Assembly (NCBI GenBank): GCA_013001695.1
Contig: JABDMC010000032.1
Span: forward strand, 1-33,358
DNA length: 33,358 nt
Reading direction: 5' to 3'
DNA from: Akkermansiaceae bacterium
GTDB lineage: Bacteria > Verrucomicrobiota > Verrucomicrobiia > Verrucomicrobiales > Akkermansiaceae
Part shown: one piece after another, positions 23,255 to 31,796 of the stretch
Layout of the letters: every line of letters begins with the position of its first letter
Numbering within the stretch: position 1 is the stretch's first letter
The notes under the pieces: model-generated
Database searches by the model: none
Told to the model about the DNA's origin: nothing
What the model saw: only the letters and a program-made list of their open reading frames with translations
Program-made: the position numbers and the translations under genes

Positions 23255-25042
23255 CTAGGTCCGCGCTTCCACGGGTGGTCCGCCGCCGGAGGTCTCGAAG
23301 AAACTCGCCATGCGTTGGCGCATGTCGGCATAAAACGCGTCCGCCATTTCCTCCAGCATGGCGGCCCGGCTGGCGGCCCCGGCGTGGTCCGGTCCCCGGT
23401 CGGTGAGTCGCTGGCGCTCGACTTCCATCTTCTCCTCGAAGGCCCGCTCGAGTTCCATCATCGATTCGAGGAACTCCTTGGCGACGCGGGACCGGTCGAC
23501 GCCATCGACGAGGGCGCGCTCCAGCGGTTGGTTCTTGGTGGCGGTGAGGAGGCGGCTGTCGGAGAGTTCCGACATGTATTCATCGTAGCTTTTGAGGAAG
23601 GCGTTCCGTTCCCGCTCGTAGCGAACCTCCTCGCAGTCCACCAGCGTGTCGTAGGGTCCCGGCTTCGAGAAGAATTTCACGACGATTGGAATGGTGTCCA
23701 CCAGCATGAAGAGGAGGGCCAGCACGACATAGGCGATCAGGGCGAAGCGTCCCCCCTCGTCCCCGGCGAGGAAGATCCCGTGGAGGGCGAGGGTCTGGGT
23801 GAGGAGGTCCCGCCGTGGTTCGGCGAGCATGGAGGCCACGCGCTCGTTCTTGTCGTTCTCGAGGGTCGCCACCTCCTCCTGCAAACGCTTCAGTTCCTCG
23901 TTGCGGGTCTCGATCTGCGTCATGATCGACGCCGCGATGGCGTTCTGTTGCTCGACGAAGGTCGCGGCCTGGGATTCCTTCAGCTTCCGCTCGAGCTGTT
24001 CGTTGAAGGCCCGCTTCTCCTCGAGTTCCGCGGCGAGGGCGCTTTGCTCGACGAGAAATTCCCCGGTAACGGCCTCCGCGGTGGTGGCGACCACGGCGCG
24101 CAACTGGTTGCGCTCCGCGGTGAGGTGCTCGAGCTGCGTGCTGAGGCGCTGGCTCTCGGCCCGGCGGGGGGCGAGTTGATCGTCGCGGATGCTCTTGGCC
24201 CGCGGCCCGAGGCCGACGATACCGCTGCGTTGCCCGTTCACCTCCCTCTCGAACTCGCGTTGCCAGAAGTCCTGCTCGGTCTGGACCTTGGTAAATTCCT
24301 CCTTTCGGGTCGCGATCTCGGCATCGACGGCCGTCACCCGGTCCCGGTTCGGCGCGGTGGCCTCGTCGATCCGCTTCTGCAATTCCGCCTTGGCTTCGTC
24401 CGACAGCTCGTCGCCCGGGCGGGCCGCGATGGTTTCGTCAATTCTTCCCAGCAGGTCGGAGCGCAGGGACTCCTTCCAGTCCTCGCGGCGCCCGGCGATA
24501 TCGCTCTCGACCGCCGCGATCTTCTTCTCGACGGCCATCTTGGCGGTTTCGGCCTCCCCGCGGACGAGGGAGATCTCGGCTTCCCGTTCCGCCTCGATGG
24601 CGGAGTGCACCGTGTCCTTGAACAGCAGCAGGGTGAGCGGGTGCGAAATGGTCAACCCCATCAGGATCGCCACCACGAAGCGCAGGGCGAACTGGCTGAG
24701 CTTCCGGTGAACGCCCTGGAATGATCGGTAGGTGGCCAGGAGGGCCCGGTCGACGGTCAGGATGATGAAGGACCACACCAGCGCGACCGGGACGATGATC
24801 CGCCAATCGGTCGAGATGGTCGAGAGGGCATAGGCGCAGGCCACGAACGCAAAGAGGGTCGGCACGAGGACCGTCGCCCCGAAGGCGACATACTTGCGCT
24901 GCTCCCACTCGGGGCATTGCTCCAACTCGGCGGTTCCCGCCCCGGAGAGCCAGAAAAAGACGCGCTTCACCCCGTTGGACGGCCGGGCGGGGGCGGCAGG
25001 AGCGGGGGATGAGCCGGAAAATCGTGGCGAGTGGAGAGCCAT
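23255..25042 (-). CDS. DUF4407 membrane protein with long coiled coil
   Basis: This protein is about 595 residues long and is probably in the inner membrane. ATG 25042 is used because the frame upstream is promoter-like sequence. Three hydrophobic segments follow a KRVFFWLSGAGTAELEQCPE opening typical of DUF4407: GATVLVPTLFAFVACAYAL, IIVPVALVWSFIILTVDRAL and FVVAILMGLTISHPLTLLLF. About 300 residues of charged heptad-like sequence (AIEAEREAEISLVRGEAETA through ERVASMLAEP) form a long coiled coil. A fourth membrane segment, LIAYVVLALLFMLVDTIPIV, is followed by a KFFSKPGPYDTLV segment and a soluble helical tail. The topology places the coiled coil and the tail on opposite sides or as paired hairpins. 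The family function is unknown; a structural or envelope-sensing role is only a guess. Confidence 0.88.
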   Translation of the reverse strand: MALHSPRFSGSSPAPAAPARPSNGVKRVFFWLSGAGTAELEQCPEWEQRKYVAFGATVLVPTLFAFVACAYALSTISTDWRIIVPVALVWSFIILTVDRALLATYRSFQGVHRKLSQFALRFVVAILMGLTISHPLTLLLFKDTVHSAIEAEREAEISLVRGEAETAKMAVEKKIAAVESDIAGRREDWKESLRSDLLGRIDETIAARPGDELSDEAKAELQKRIDEATAPNRDRVTAVDAEIATRKEEFTKVQTEQDFWQREFEREVNGQRSGIVGLGPRAKSIRDDQLAPRRAESQRLSTQLEHLTAERNQLRAVVATTAEAVTGEFLVEQSALAAELEEKRAFNEQLERKLKESQAATFVEQQNAIAASIMTQIETRNEELKRLQEEVATLENDKNERVASMLAEPRRDLLTQTLALHGIFLAGDEGGRFALIAYVVLALLFMLVDTIPIVVKFFSKPGPYDTLVDCEEVRYERERNAFLKSYDEYMSELSDSRLLTATKNQPLERALVDGVDRSRVAKEFLESMMELERAFEEKMEVERQRLTDRGPDHAGAASRAAMLEEMADAFYADMRQRMASFFETSGGGPPVEART

Positions 25043-25468
25043 GGTCAAGGGGAGTGGTTCAGGGAGAGCGTTGGGAGAACCCCTGCTGACCAACGCCTTG
25101 AATTTCCCGTATCTTTCAGGGAACGAGAGAACGAAATCGGGGTGGCTCCTGGCAAGCGCGATCCGCTCCCGCCGGGAGGCGGCCGGCCCGGGGGTGAAGA
25201 ACTTTCCGCGGTCCGGCAGCGGTCGAGGATCCAATCCGGGCTACTTCCGGCCTTTCCGGGGCTTCCTGTTTCCCGGGACCCCCAGCATCCGCCTCAGCCG
25301 GACCGGCTTGCCCGTCGAAGTCTCGACGAAGAAGGAGCTCAAAAAGGCCGGGAATACCGGGCCGCAAAAGAATGTCCCGGCCCGAGCCGAACCAACCACC
25401 CCCATCGCATCCAGGGGCTGCGCCGCTCGGAGCCCGATTCCCGCGGGATGGGGCCATTCCGGAATGGC
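25043..25468. other. gap with a diverged copy of repeat B
   Basis: No gene is supported. 25278-25345 reads CCCCCAGCATCCGCCTCAGC, then CGGACCGGCTTGCCCGTCGA, AGTCTCGACGAAGAAGGAG, then CTCAAAAAGGCC: a diverged repeat B in the same orientation as the others. The part next to 25043 should hold the promoter of the DUF4407 gene. Confidence 0.55.
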
Positions 25469-26377
25469 CTACGAGGCTTGGAGGCTTTGGAGGAACGCCA
25501 GGTAGGCTTTGGCGGTCCGCCGCGGCTCCTCGACGCCCGGCGTATGACCGATACCCTCCCGCCTTTCGACGTGTATGTCGGGAATGTTCGACTCGAATTC
25601 TTCGGCCCGCGCCGGATCGAGGACCCGGTCTCCCGTGCCCCAAAGAAGGAAGGTCGGCTGCCGAATCCCCTGGAGATCCGTGGCCGCGAGGGGCGCTTCC
25701 TGTCCGAGTTGCTCGAACATCCGCAAGTAGAGGGGCGCGCGCTCCCGGGCCCGGCGCGACAGAACTCCGCTGAAGCAGCGCGCGAAGAGGTGGAGCCACC
25801 AGGGCCCGTTCGTGACGAAGCGGATCCTCTCGCCCCCGCTCCAGTTGCCCGAGACGACGAGGGGATTGACGCCCTTTGCCAGCAGGGCATTGAACTCCGC
25901 AGTGTGTGGATCGGGAAGCCCGGCCGGCGAGATCAAGCCGAGGGAGAGCACCTCTTCCGGGTGCGCGATGGCAAGAGTCGCCGCCACGGCGCCTCCCATC
26001 GAATGGCCGACAACATGATACGTCCCCAGGTGGAGTTGCGCGGCCAAAAGATGGGCGCGCTCGGCCTGACGGACACGGCCGTAATCGTCATCGGCCGCGT
26101 TCGAGCTTGCTCCGTGTCCGGCAAAGTCGAGCGCGATGACGCGGTGGTTCTTTCCCAGCTGCCTGACCATCCGCAGCCACGACCCCTTGTCGGCGGTGAA
26201 ACCGTGGAGAAGCAGAATCGGCGGCCCCGGTCGATTCCCGGCCCGGGGCGACTGCGAATCGAAACAGGCAAGGCGCTCGGACGCGCTGATTTCAACATGC
26301 CCTTTCCTCGGTCGGAGAGCGCGCCGGGGGTGCGCCGCCGGCCGTTCCTCTGGTGCGTTCACTGTTTGGGGGTCCAT
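25469..26377 (-). CDS. alpha/beta hydrolase
   Basis: This 302-residue enzyme of the alpha/beta-hydrolase fold has PPILLLHGFTADKGSW with the oxyanion HGF and DFAGHGAS. The nucleophile elbow GHSMGG gives Ser126. LLWGTGDRVLDP supplies the acidic residue (D250 or D254) and GIGHTPGVEEP the His (H278). The triad is complete, so it should be an active esterase, lipase or lactonase. Sequence resembles the broad lipase/3-oxoadipate-lactonase-like group and does not allow a substrate call. There is no signal peptide, and the first 25 residues are Pro/Arg-rich and may be dispensable, so a later start is possible. It is a single gene between repeat-bearing gaps. Confidence 0.9.
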   Translation of the reverse strand: MDPQTVNAPEERPAAHPRRALRPRKGHVEISASERLACFDSQSPRAGNRPGPPILLLHGFTADKGSWLRMVRQLGKNHRVIALDFAGHGASSNAADDDYGRVRQAERAHLLAAQLHLGTYHVVGHSMGGAVAATLAIAHPEEVLSLGLISPAGLPDPHTAEFNALLAKGVNPLVVSGNWSGGERIRFVTNGPWWLHLFARCFSGVLSRRARERAPLYLRMFEQLGQEAPLAATDLQGIRQPTFLLWGTGDRVLDPARAEEFESNIPDIHVERREGIGHTPGVEEPRRTAKAYLAFLQSLQAS

Positions 26378-26778
26378 GTTGCGGGCCGGGAACCCGGTTG
26401 GATGAAGCGGAAGAGACCGTGTGTCAGGAGGCCGAAGGGGGCGCAGATCGCCGGACCTCCTCTGATATCACCAAGCCGCGCATTCCGAACCCTTATGCCA
26501 TGCGGGCGGCCATGACAACCCGCCCATGACCCCGCCTTTCACGGCCGGTCGCCGGCCAACCCCCTTTTCCCCGGCATTCGCCGCTCTGCGCGCGGTGAAG
26601 GTCGAGAGGCTTCGGCAGGCAGGCCAATCCGACGCCACGGCCGGATCCGGGGAGGGGACTTACGACGACACCACCGCAATCGATGCCGCGGCTTTCTACC
26701 GCGTCGTTGAACGGCACACCGGGAGCCGTTCGCATCGCCGGGCCTCCGCACCCCGCCCCGCGACCTCCGCGCCTACCC
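26378..26778. other. gene-free gap with a partial repeat C
   Basis: No gene is supported over 400 bp. 26537-26640 carries a diverged repeat C (CCCCTTTTCCCCGGCATTCG, CCGCTCTGCGCGCGGTGAAG, GTCGAGAGGCTTCGGCAGGC, AGGCCAATCCGA) in the plus orientation. The rest is GC-rich without a clear signal. Confidence 0.5.
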
Positions 26779-27273
26779 CTACTTGACCGAGCTTCCGGCA
26801 AACGGGATCTTCGTCGTCCGGATGTCGAGGAGAGGCTTCAGCTCATACACGTTCGCGTAACCGTAGGCGTGCAGGTTGATAAAGGTGGGGATATTGAGGG
26901 CCACCGGGCCGCTCTTGCGCGCGAGGAGCCGCGGCTCGCCGTCGAAGTTGTTGTTGCAGTAGATCAGGATGCGGGTCTCGCGATCAGGAATGAGCTTGGC
27001 CAGCGCGTCCTGGGAGAAGTCGGAAAAATTCAGGTGAATGGCCCCCTTCGCGTGGAGCTTGTCGAACTTGTTCTTGCTGCGCGTGTCGAGGATGACGGTG
27101 CCCGGCTCGGCCGCCATGCGCAGGAACTCGGATTCGCTGACGCGCCGCTCGGCGCGAAGTTGGCCGACGTCGACCGTCATCTTCACGAAGCCGGGATAGT
27201 CGATCGCGGGATTGCCCGCGTCGGCAAGGAGGGGAAGCGGAAGAAGGAGGATTGCTGCGTAGATTGGTTTCAT
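26779..27273 (-). CDS. periplasmic rhodanese-like protein
   Basis: This 164-residue exported protein starts MKPIYAAILLLPLPLLADAG, a signal peptide, with GGGGAG about ten bases before the ATG. It contains SESEFLRMAAEPGTVILDTR, then HAKGAIHLNFSDFS, then ETRILIYCNNNFDGEPRLLA, the layout of a single rhodanese domain. Cys106 in IYCNNN sits at the active-site position, although the loop is not the classical sulfurtransferase C-x-x-G-x-R. This is a member of a group of exported rhodanese-like proteins seen in several bacterial phyla. It could carry persulfide sulfur or act only as a binding domain. There is no operon partner: the RCC1 gene upstream-left ends separately on the same strand. Confidence 0.85.
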   Translation of the reverse strand: MKPIYAAILLLPLPLLADAGNPAIDYPGFVKMTVDVGQLRAERRVSESEFLRMAAEPGTVILDTRSKNKFDKLHAKGAIHLNFSDFSQDALAKLIPDRETRILIYCNNNFDGEPRLLARKSGPVALNIPTFINLHAYGYANVYELKPLLDIRTTKIPFAGSSVK

Positions 27274-27470
27274 GACGCCGCAGTCTCCCCCGGATCAGCG
27301 AACCCGTGTGTAAATGGAGGGTAAATCGCGGCAGGCCGGGGATCCCGTGGCGTGACCGTCCCCATGATGCCATTCCCGCCCGGACGGTGTCGGGCAGGTT
27401 GTCCCGATTTCATCGGGGCCACCCCCCTCTTCCCCGCGCCCGGTGCGGTCTCGAGCTCGGGCCCGCGGCA
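27274..27470. other. short gap, weak hairpin only
   Basis: There is no gene. CCCGAT-TTC-ATCGGG (27403-27417) is a perfect 6-bp hairpin with the same TTC loop as the one after mutS, about 55 bases beyond the stop of the RCC1 gene. It has no T-run and is weak evidence for a terminator. Confidence 0.3.
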
Positions 27471-30122
27471 TCAGTTCCGGGTGACCTCGAGGCGCACGAA
27501 GAGCGCCTCGAGCGGGGTGCTGGCGGTCGCGGTGACGGTGGTGGCGGATCCGGCGGTGTCGGGAACCATGGTGACGGTGGCTCCCCCGCCGGGCCCGCCG
27601 CCGCTGGCGTACCAGTCGACGAGGTTCGGCGACCACTGGTAGGAGGCGTTCACGTCGGTGGGCGGGTTGTCGTTCTGCGGGTGGGTGAAGACGGCGGTGG
27701 TGCCGTCCGAAGAGAGGCCCGCGAGACCCGCGTTCGATTCGCCCGGGTGGGTGCCCAGCCACGCCTCGACCCCGTTGGCGAGACCATCGCCGTCCGGGTC
27801 GAGGGCGAAGTCCCGGTCGGCGGGGTCGAGGCCGAAGCCCGCGATCCACGCCGCGTAATCGACCGGCGCCGGACCGACATTCCGCAAGGTGAACCCGTTG
27901 ATCGCCGACTGGTCCAGTCCGGCGGTGTTGGTCATCCCGATGGTGCCGGTGGCGGTCGTCGTGATGTCGAACACCATCGCGAAGGAATCATTGTCAACGA
28001 GGGGGTCCTGGAAATTGACGGAATCCGCCGGGGGGACCCCGGTTCCCCCCGTCACGGTCCACTCCTTGTCGGAGGTGCTCGAGGCCCCCGGATCCCACGC
28101 ATAGAGGGTCAGCCGATAGACGTGGTCCGGCTCGAGGCCGCTGAAGTCGAGGGTCAGGAAGCCGGTCGGCGATGTCGCGTGCAAGAGATCCTCGTAGAGG
28201 TGCTGGAAGCTGTAGCCGGCCGGAATTCCGTCGGTGCTCCCCCGGTTCCCCGGGGTGCCGAAACCGGTGCTCGTCGTCACGGTGACCGTCGTGGCGCCGA
28301 AGACGGCGGTGGACGACGAGTCGGCGAATGCCGCGGGCCAGATGTCGAATCCCGCCTGGTCATCCTGGATGAACTCGATGGAGATGACATCGCTCGCGGT
28401 CGTCGCGGACGCGGGGGCGGAAAAGGCCGTGACGTTCCGGGCGGCGCTCTTGTCGCGAGCCTGCACGCGGTAGGAATAGGCGGTGTCCGGGAGCAGGCCC
28501 GTATCGACGTAGGTCGGGTCGTCCTGCCAGGCGCTGTCGTGGCCTCCGGGGGTCGTGCAGTCGAAGAAATACTCCACCCCGTTCACGTCGGATGCGGTCG
28601 TGGCGGTCATGGTGATGGAGGACGTCCCGAGCGCGGTGGGAGGAACCGCGAAGCTCATGGCGGACGGGGCCGGGGGCGTGGTGTCGGCCTCGGCGACGGC
28701 GTTGGCCACCGCGGACCAATCGGTCACGTTCAGTTCCGCATCGCGCGCCCTGACCCGGAAGCCGTAGCTCTGCCCCGGCGTCAGGCCGGTGTTGGTCCAG
28801 GTCGTGCCCGGGCCCCAGTCGCGGAAGTTTCCGTTGGCGGTGTTCTCGAAATAATACTCCACCGGGCCGGAGATGTCGGTGGCGGTGGTGGCGGTCATGG
28901 TGATGGTGCTTTCGTTCAGCGCGGCCGGCGGATCCGCGAAGCTCATCGGGTTCGGCACCGGCGGGTTCTCGTCGGGGCCCGCGGGATCGATGGTGAGAGG
29001 GGCGGCTTGCGGAGCCACGACCCTCTGGCTGTCGTCCTGGTCGGCGACGCTGCTCCCGTCGAGCTGCCCGTCGGAATTGCTCCCGGTCCCCCAGACGGTC
29101 CCATCGATGAACGCGAAGACGGTGAAGTGATATCCGCACGCCAGGGTGACCGGATCGGCGGGCAAGGTCGTGACGGTTTGCGGCGATGCGTAGCTGACCG
29201 GCGATGCGGCCCCTCCGCCGCATTGGCCCTCGAAGTTCCGCCCCCAGAGGAACACCTGGCCCGATGCATCGAGCGCCGCGGAGTGGTGGTAGCCCGCCGC
29301 GATCGCCGTGATGCCCCCGGGCCCGGCCACCGCCGCGGGAGTGGACGTCGAGGCGGTGGTGCCGGTTCCCAGTTGCCCGAAGGCGTTGTTCCCGGTGGCG
29401 AGCAGCGCCCCGTTGCCGAGCAGGATGAGGGAATGCCGGCCGCCGGCCGCCGCCGCGACGGCCGTCGAGACGCCCGGAACCTGCGTCGGGACGAGTCGAT
29501 CCGCGGTGTCCCCGAGGCCGAGTTGACCGTGGCCGTTGCGGCCCCAGCCCCAGGCGGTGCCGTCGTTCCTGACCGCCAGCGAGAACCCGTCGCCCGCCGT
29601 CATGGAGGCCACCCCGGTCAGGACCAGCACGGGCGTGGAGACATCCAGCAAGCCGCCGTTGCCAACCTGCCCGCTCCCGTTGTGGCCCCACGCAAAGAGA
29701 TCGCCGGTGTCCGCGTCGAGGGCGAGATAGTGCCGGTGTCCGGCGGCGAGCGCCTCGATGCCGCCGAGCCCGGCGACCTGCGCCGGGACGGCGACCGGGT
29801 TCGGGGTGCCGTGCGGGGTGGTGTGCTGCAAGGTGGTTTCGCCGAGGAACCACACCGTGCCGTCCCACTTCAGGACGATGGTGCTGAATCCGCCCGCCGC
29901 CACCTGCGCGACCCCGGTGAGCCCGGCCACCGTGGCCGGGGCGCCGGCGGGACTCGATCCGAGCTGCCCGTAGGTTCCGTCGCCGAGGCCGCGGACTTCG
30001 CCGGCGTTGACGCCGAGCAGGTGATACCCGCCCGCCGAAAGCCTGGTCGCATCGGCGTGGACCGGGCCCGGGCCGAGGTGGGCGGCGATCAGCAGCAGGA
30101 GGGCTGTTCGGAGGGCGGTCAT
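27471..30122 (-). CDS. secreted RCC1-repeat / fibronectin-III protein
   Basis: This exported protein is about 883 residues long and starts at ATG 30122 (TALRTALLLLIAAHLGPGPV, then HA-D). Residues about 28-360 contain RCC1-type propeller repeats of the form A-x-G-x-x-H-S/Y-x-A-L-D-x-x-G-x-V-F-x-W-G-x-N-x-x-G-Q-L-G, for example LFAWGHNGSGQVGNGG and WGWGRNGHGQLGLGD. Two fibronectin-type III domains follow at about 388-478 and 484-577. A beta domain comes next, then a DPDGDGLANGVEAWLGTHP linker, and a final domain ending FVRLEVTRN, the same ending as the protein at 4788-6227. It is probably a surface or secreted binding protein. One base separates its start from the sulfatase stop, so the two are almost certainly translated from one message. 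Confidence 0.9.
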   Translation of the reverse strand: MTALRTALLLLIAAHLGPGPVHADATRLSAGGYHLLGVNAGEVRGLGDGTYGQLGSSPAGAPATVAGLTGVAQVAAGGFSTIVLKWDGTVWFLGETTLQHTTPHGTPNPVAVPAQVAGLGGIEALAAGHRHYLALDADTGDLFAWGHNGSGQVGNGGLLDVSTPVLVLTGVASMTAGDGFSLAVRNDGTAWGWGRNGHGQLGLGDTADRLVPTQVPGVSTAVAAAAGGRHSLILLGNGALLATGNNAFGQLGTGTTASTSTPAAVAGPGGITAIAAGYHHSAALDASGQVFLWGRNFEGQCGGGAASPVSYASPQTVTTLPADPVTLACGYHFTVFAFIDGTVWGTGSNSDGQLDGSSVADQDDSQRVVAPQAAPLTIDPAGPDENPPVPNPMSFADPPAALNESTITMTATTATDISGPVEYYFENTANGNFRDWGPGTTWTNTGLTPGQSYGFRVRARDAELNVTDWSAVANAVAEADTTPPAPSAMSFAVPPTALGTSSITMTATTASDVNGVEYFFDCTTPGGHDSAWQDDPTYVDTGLLPDTAYSYRVQARDKSAARNVTAFSAPASATTASDVISIEFIQDDQAGFDIWPAAFADSSSTAVFGATTVTVTTSTGFGTPGNRGSTDGIPAGYSFQHLYEDLLHATSPTGFLTLDFSGLEPDHVYRLTLYAWDPGASSTSDKEWTVTGGTGVPPADSVNFQDPLVDNDSFAMVFDITTTATGTIGMTNTAGLDQSAINGFTLRNVGPAPVDYAAWIAGFGLDPADRDFALDPDGDGLANGVEAWLGTHPGESNAGLAGLSSDGTTAVFTHPQNDNPPTDVNASYQWSPNLVDWYASGGGPGGGATVTMVPDTAGSATTVTATASTPLEALFVRLEVTRN

Positions 30123-30123
30123 C

Positions 30124-31599
30124 TTACTGCGCGTCCGCCTTGAGCTGGGTCGTGAGGGCGTCGAGCTCGGCCAGCTTCGAGGCGTAGCGCGGGTCATCGG
30201 CGAGATTGGTGCGCTGGTAGGGGTCGACCGTCACGTCGTAGAGCTGCTTCACGTTCCCGTTGTTCGGGTAGCGCGTGTAGCTGAACGCTTCGGTCCGCAC
30301 CCCTTCGTTCTTGAAGACGGTGGGGATCGCGGGGTGGTCGTGGAGGAAGACGGCGCGCCAGTCGGCGGGGGGATTGCCCTCGATGATGGGGCGCAGGGAT
30401 CGCCCCTGCATGACGGCGGGCCGGGGGACCCCGGCGTAGTCGAGGATGGTGGCGGGAATGTCGAGGTTGAGCACCATCTGGGAGACCCGCTTGCCCCTCA
30501 GGGTGGCGGGGAGCCGCGGGTCGCAGATCACGAGGGGGACCCGGATCGACTCATCATGGATGTACCACTTCCCGACCTGGTGGCGCTCGCCGTGGGTGTA
30601 GCCGTGATCCGACCCGAGGATGACAATGGTGTTGTCCGTCAGGCTGTCACTGTTGTCGCCGTCGCCGTCCGGGTCGTCGAGGGCGGCGAGGGCGCGCCCG
30701 ATCTGGACATCGACGCCGTGGACCAGGCGGTAGTACTTCTTGACGCTCGCCTGGTGCTTCGGGTCCGTGTTGAAGTTGTTGTTCCATTCAGCGGTGCCTG
30801 CCGAGCTGGTCGACCTGATGAACGACGGCAGGTCGTCGAACTGGGCCTGCGTGTCGGTCTTGGCGTGGGCGATGGTGTCGGCGGAATACAGGCTGTCGTA
30901 GGCCGGATCGGGCTGCAGGGGGTTGTGGGGGGACTTGAAGCTGATCTGCAGGCAGAACGGCGCCGCGCCCGGATTCTTGGCGGGGTCGACCGCCTCGCCG
31001 AGGAACTCGATGGCGAGGTCGCCCATGAACTTCGTCAGGTGGCGGCCACCGGCGGACTCGCCGTCGATGACCTGGCCGAAGTACGAGCCCTGGACGTCGT
31101 AGCCCTTGTCGAAATCGAACGTGCCGAAGGTGCCGGTGAAGCCGTTGCCGTGGCCGTGCTTGCCGATGAATCCCATGTAATAGCCGTCGGCCTTCAGTTG
31201 GGCCGGGTAGGATTCGGCCCACTGGGCGGCGGTGTACGTTCCCCGCTGGACCGTGATGACTCCGTGCCGTGCCATGTGCTGGCCCATGAAGACCGAGGCG
31301 CGGCTCGGCCCGCAGATCGCAACGGTCGTGAAGGCGTTCTCGAAATTGGTTCCCCGGGTTGCAAGGGAGTCCATGTGAGGCGTGGTGATGACCGAATTGC
31401 CGGTATATCCGACCGCATCCCATTTCATGTCATCGAGGAAGAAGAACAGGATGTTGGGCGGGCCCTGCGCGCAGGCCACCGGGACGAGGGCCGGCAGGAC
31501 CGCCCCGGCAAACAAGAGGGCGAGGCCCGCCCGCCGGAGCGGCCGGAACACCGGGAGGGTCGGTTGACGGGAAGGGCCCTTGTTCGGTTCGGGATGCAT
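30124..31599 (-). CDS. secreted type I sulfatase
   Basis: This 491-residue exported sulfatase has an N-terminus with RRAGLALLFAGAVLPALVPV, a signal peptide ending near ACA-Q. NILFFFLDDMKWDAVGY gives the metal-binding Asp pair. AICGPSRASVFMGQ holds the Cys96 to be converted to formylglycine in C-x-P-S-R. GKHGHGNGF, FKSPHNPLQP and LGSDHGYTHGERHQVGKW complete the active site, and QLYDVTVDPYQRTNLADDPR is the usual C-terminal block. It is full-length and probably active on a sulfated polysaccharide or small sulfate ester, the substrate being unknown. It differs clearly from the sulfatase at 10570-12057. The RCC1 gene follows after a single base. Confidence 0.93.
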   Translation of the reverse strand: MHPEPNKGPSRQPTLPVFRPLRRAGLALLFAGAVLPALVPVACAQGPPNILFFFLDDMKWDAVGYTGNSVITTPHMDSLATRGTNFENAFTTVAICGPSRASVFMGQHMARHGVITVQRGTYTAAQWAESYPAQLKADGYYMGFIGKHGHGNGFTGTFGTFDFDKGYDVQGSYFGQVIDGESAGGRHLTKFMGDLAIEFLGEAVDPAKNPGAAPFCLQISFKSPHNPLQPDPAYDSLYSADTIAHAKTDTQAQFDDLPSFIRSTSSAGTAEWNNNFNTDPKHQASVKKYYRLVHGVDVQIGRALAALDDPDGDGDNSDSLTDNTIVILGSDHGYTHGERHQVGKWYIHDESIRVPLVICDPRLPATLRGKRVSQMVLNLDIPATILDYAGVPRPAVMQGRSLRPIIEGNPPADWRAVFLHDHPAIPTVFKNEGVRTEAFSYTRYPNNGNVKQLYDVTVDPYQRTNLADDPRYASKLAELDALTTQLKADAQ

Positions 31600-31661
31600 G
31601 GCAGTTCGGGGTCCGGGCCGGGGGGGGCGCGCGAACGGGACCTGGCACCCTCGCCTCCCTG

Positions 31662-31796
31662 CTACCGCAAGACAACGGTTTTCGCGTGAAGCTGATTCAA
31701 TTCCCGCACCCGCTCCGGAAAAGCCCCGGCGAGGTCCCTCGGCTCGTTCCGGTCGCGGCGCGGATCATCCAGCTCCGGGCGGGACGTCCTCTCAAC
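31662..31796 (-). pseudogene. C-terminal fragment of a third sulfatase
   Basis: The minus strand reads RPELDDPRRDRNEPRDLAGA, then FPERVRELNQLHAK, and a stop. This matches the final block of sulfatases (E-L-Y-D-L-x-x-D-P-x-E-x-x-D-L-A-x-x-x-P-E-R-V-x-E-L) well. The rest of the gene is missing and the sequence just upstream is the 3' end of the HMA-like gene, in another frame. This looks like a truncated sulfatase gene left in front of the intact one. Confidence 0.6.

Noticed and set aside
27403-27417. hairpin as terminator of the RCC1 operon
   Set aside because: Only 6 bp, no T-run and 55 bases away from the stop. Mentioned as weak.
27306-30143. 945-residue plus-strand frame opposite the RCC1 gene
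   Set aside because: Shadow of the RCC1/fibronectin gene: Gly/Arg/Val-rich, no domain pattern and no signal peptide.
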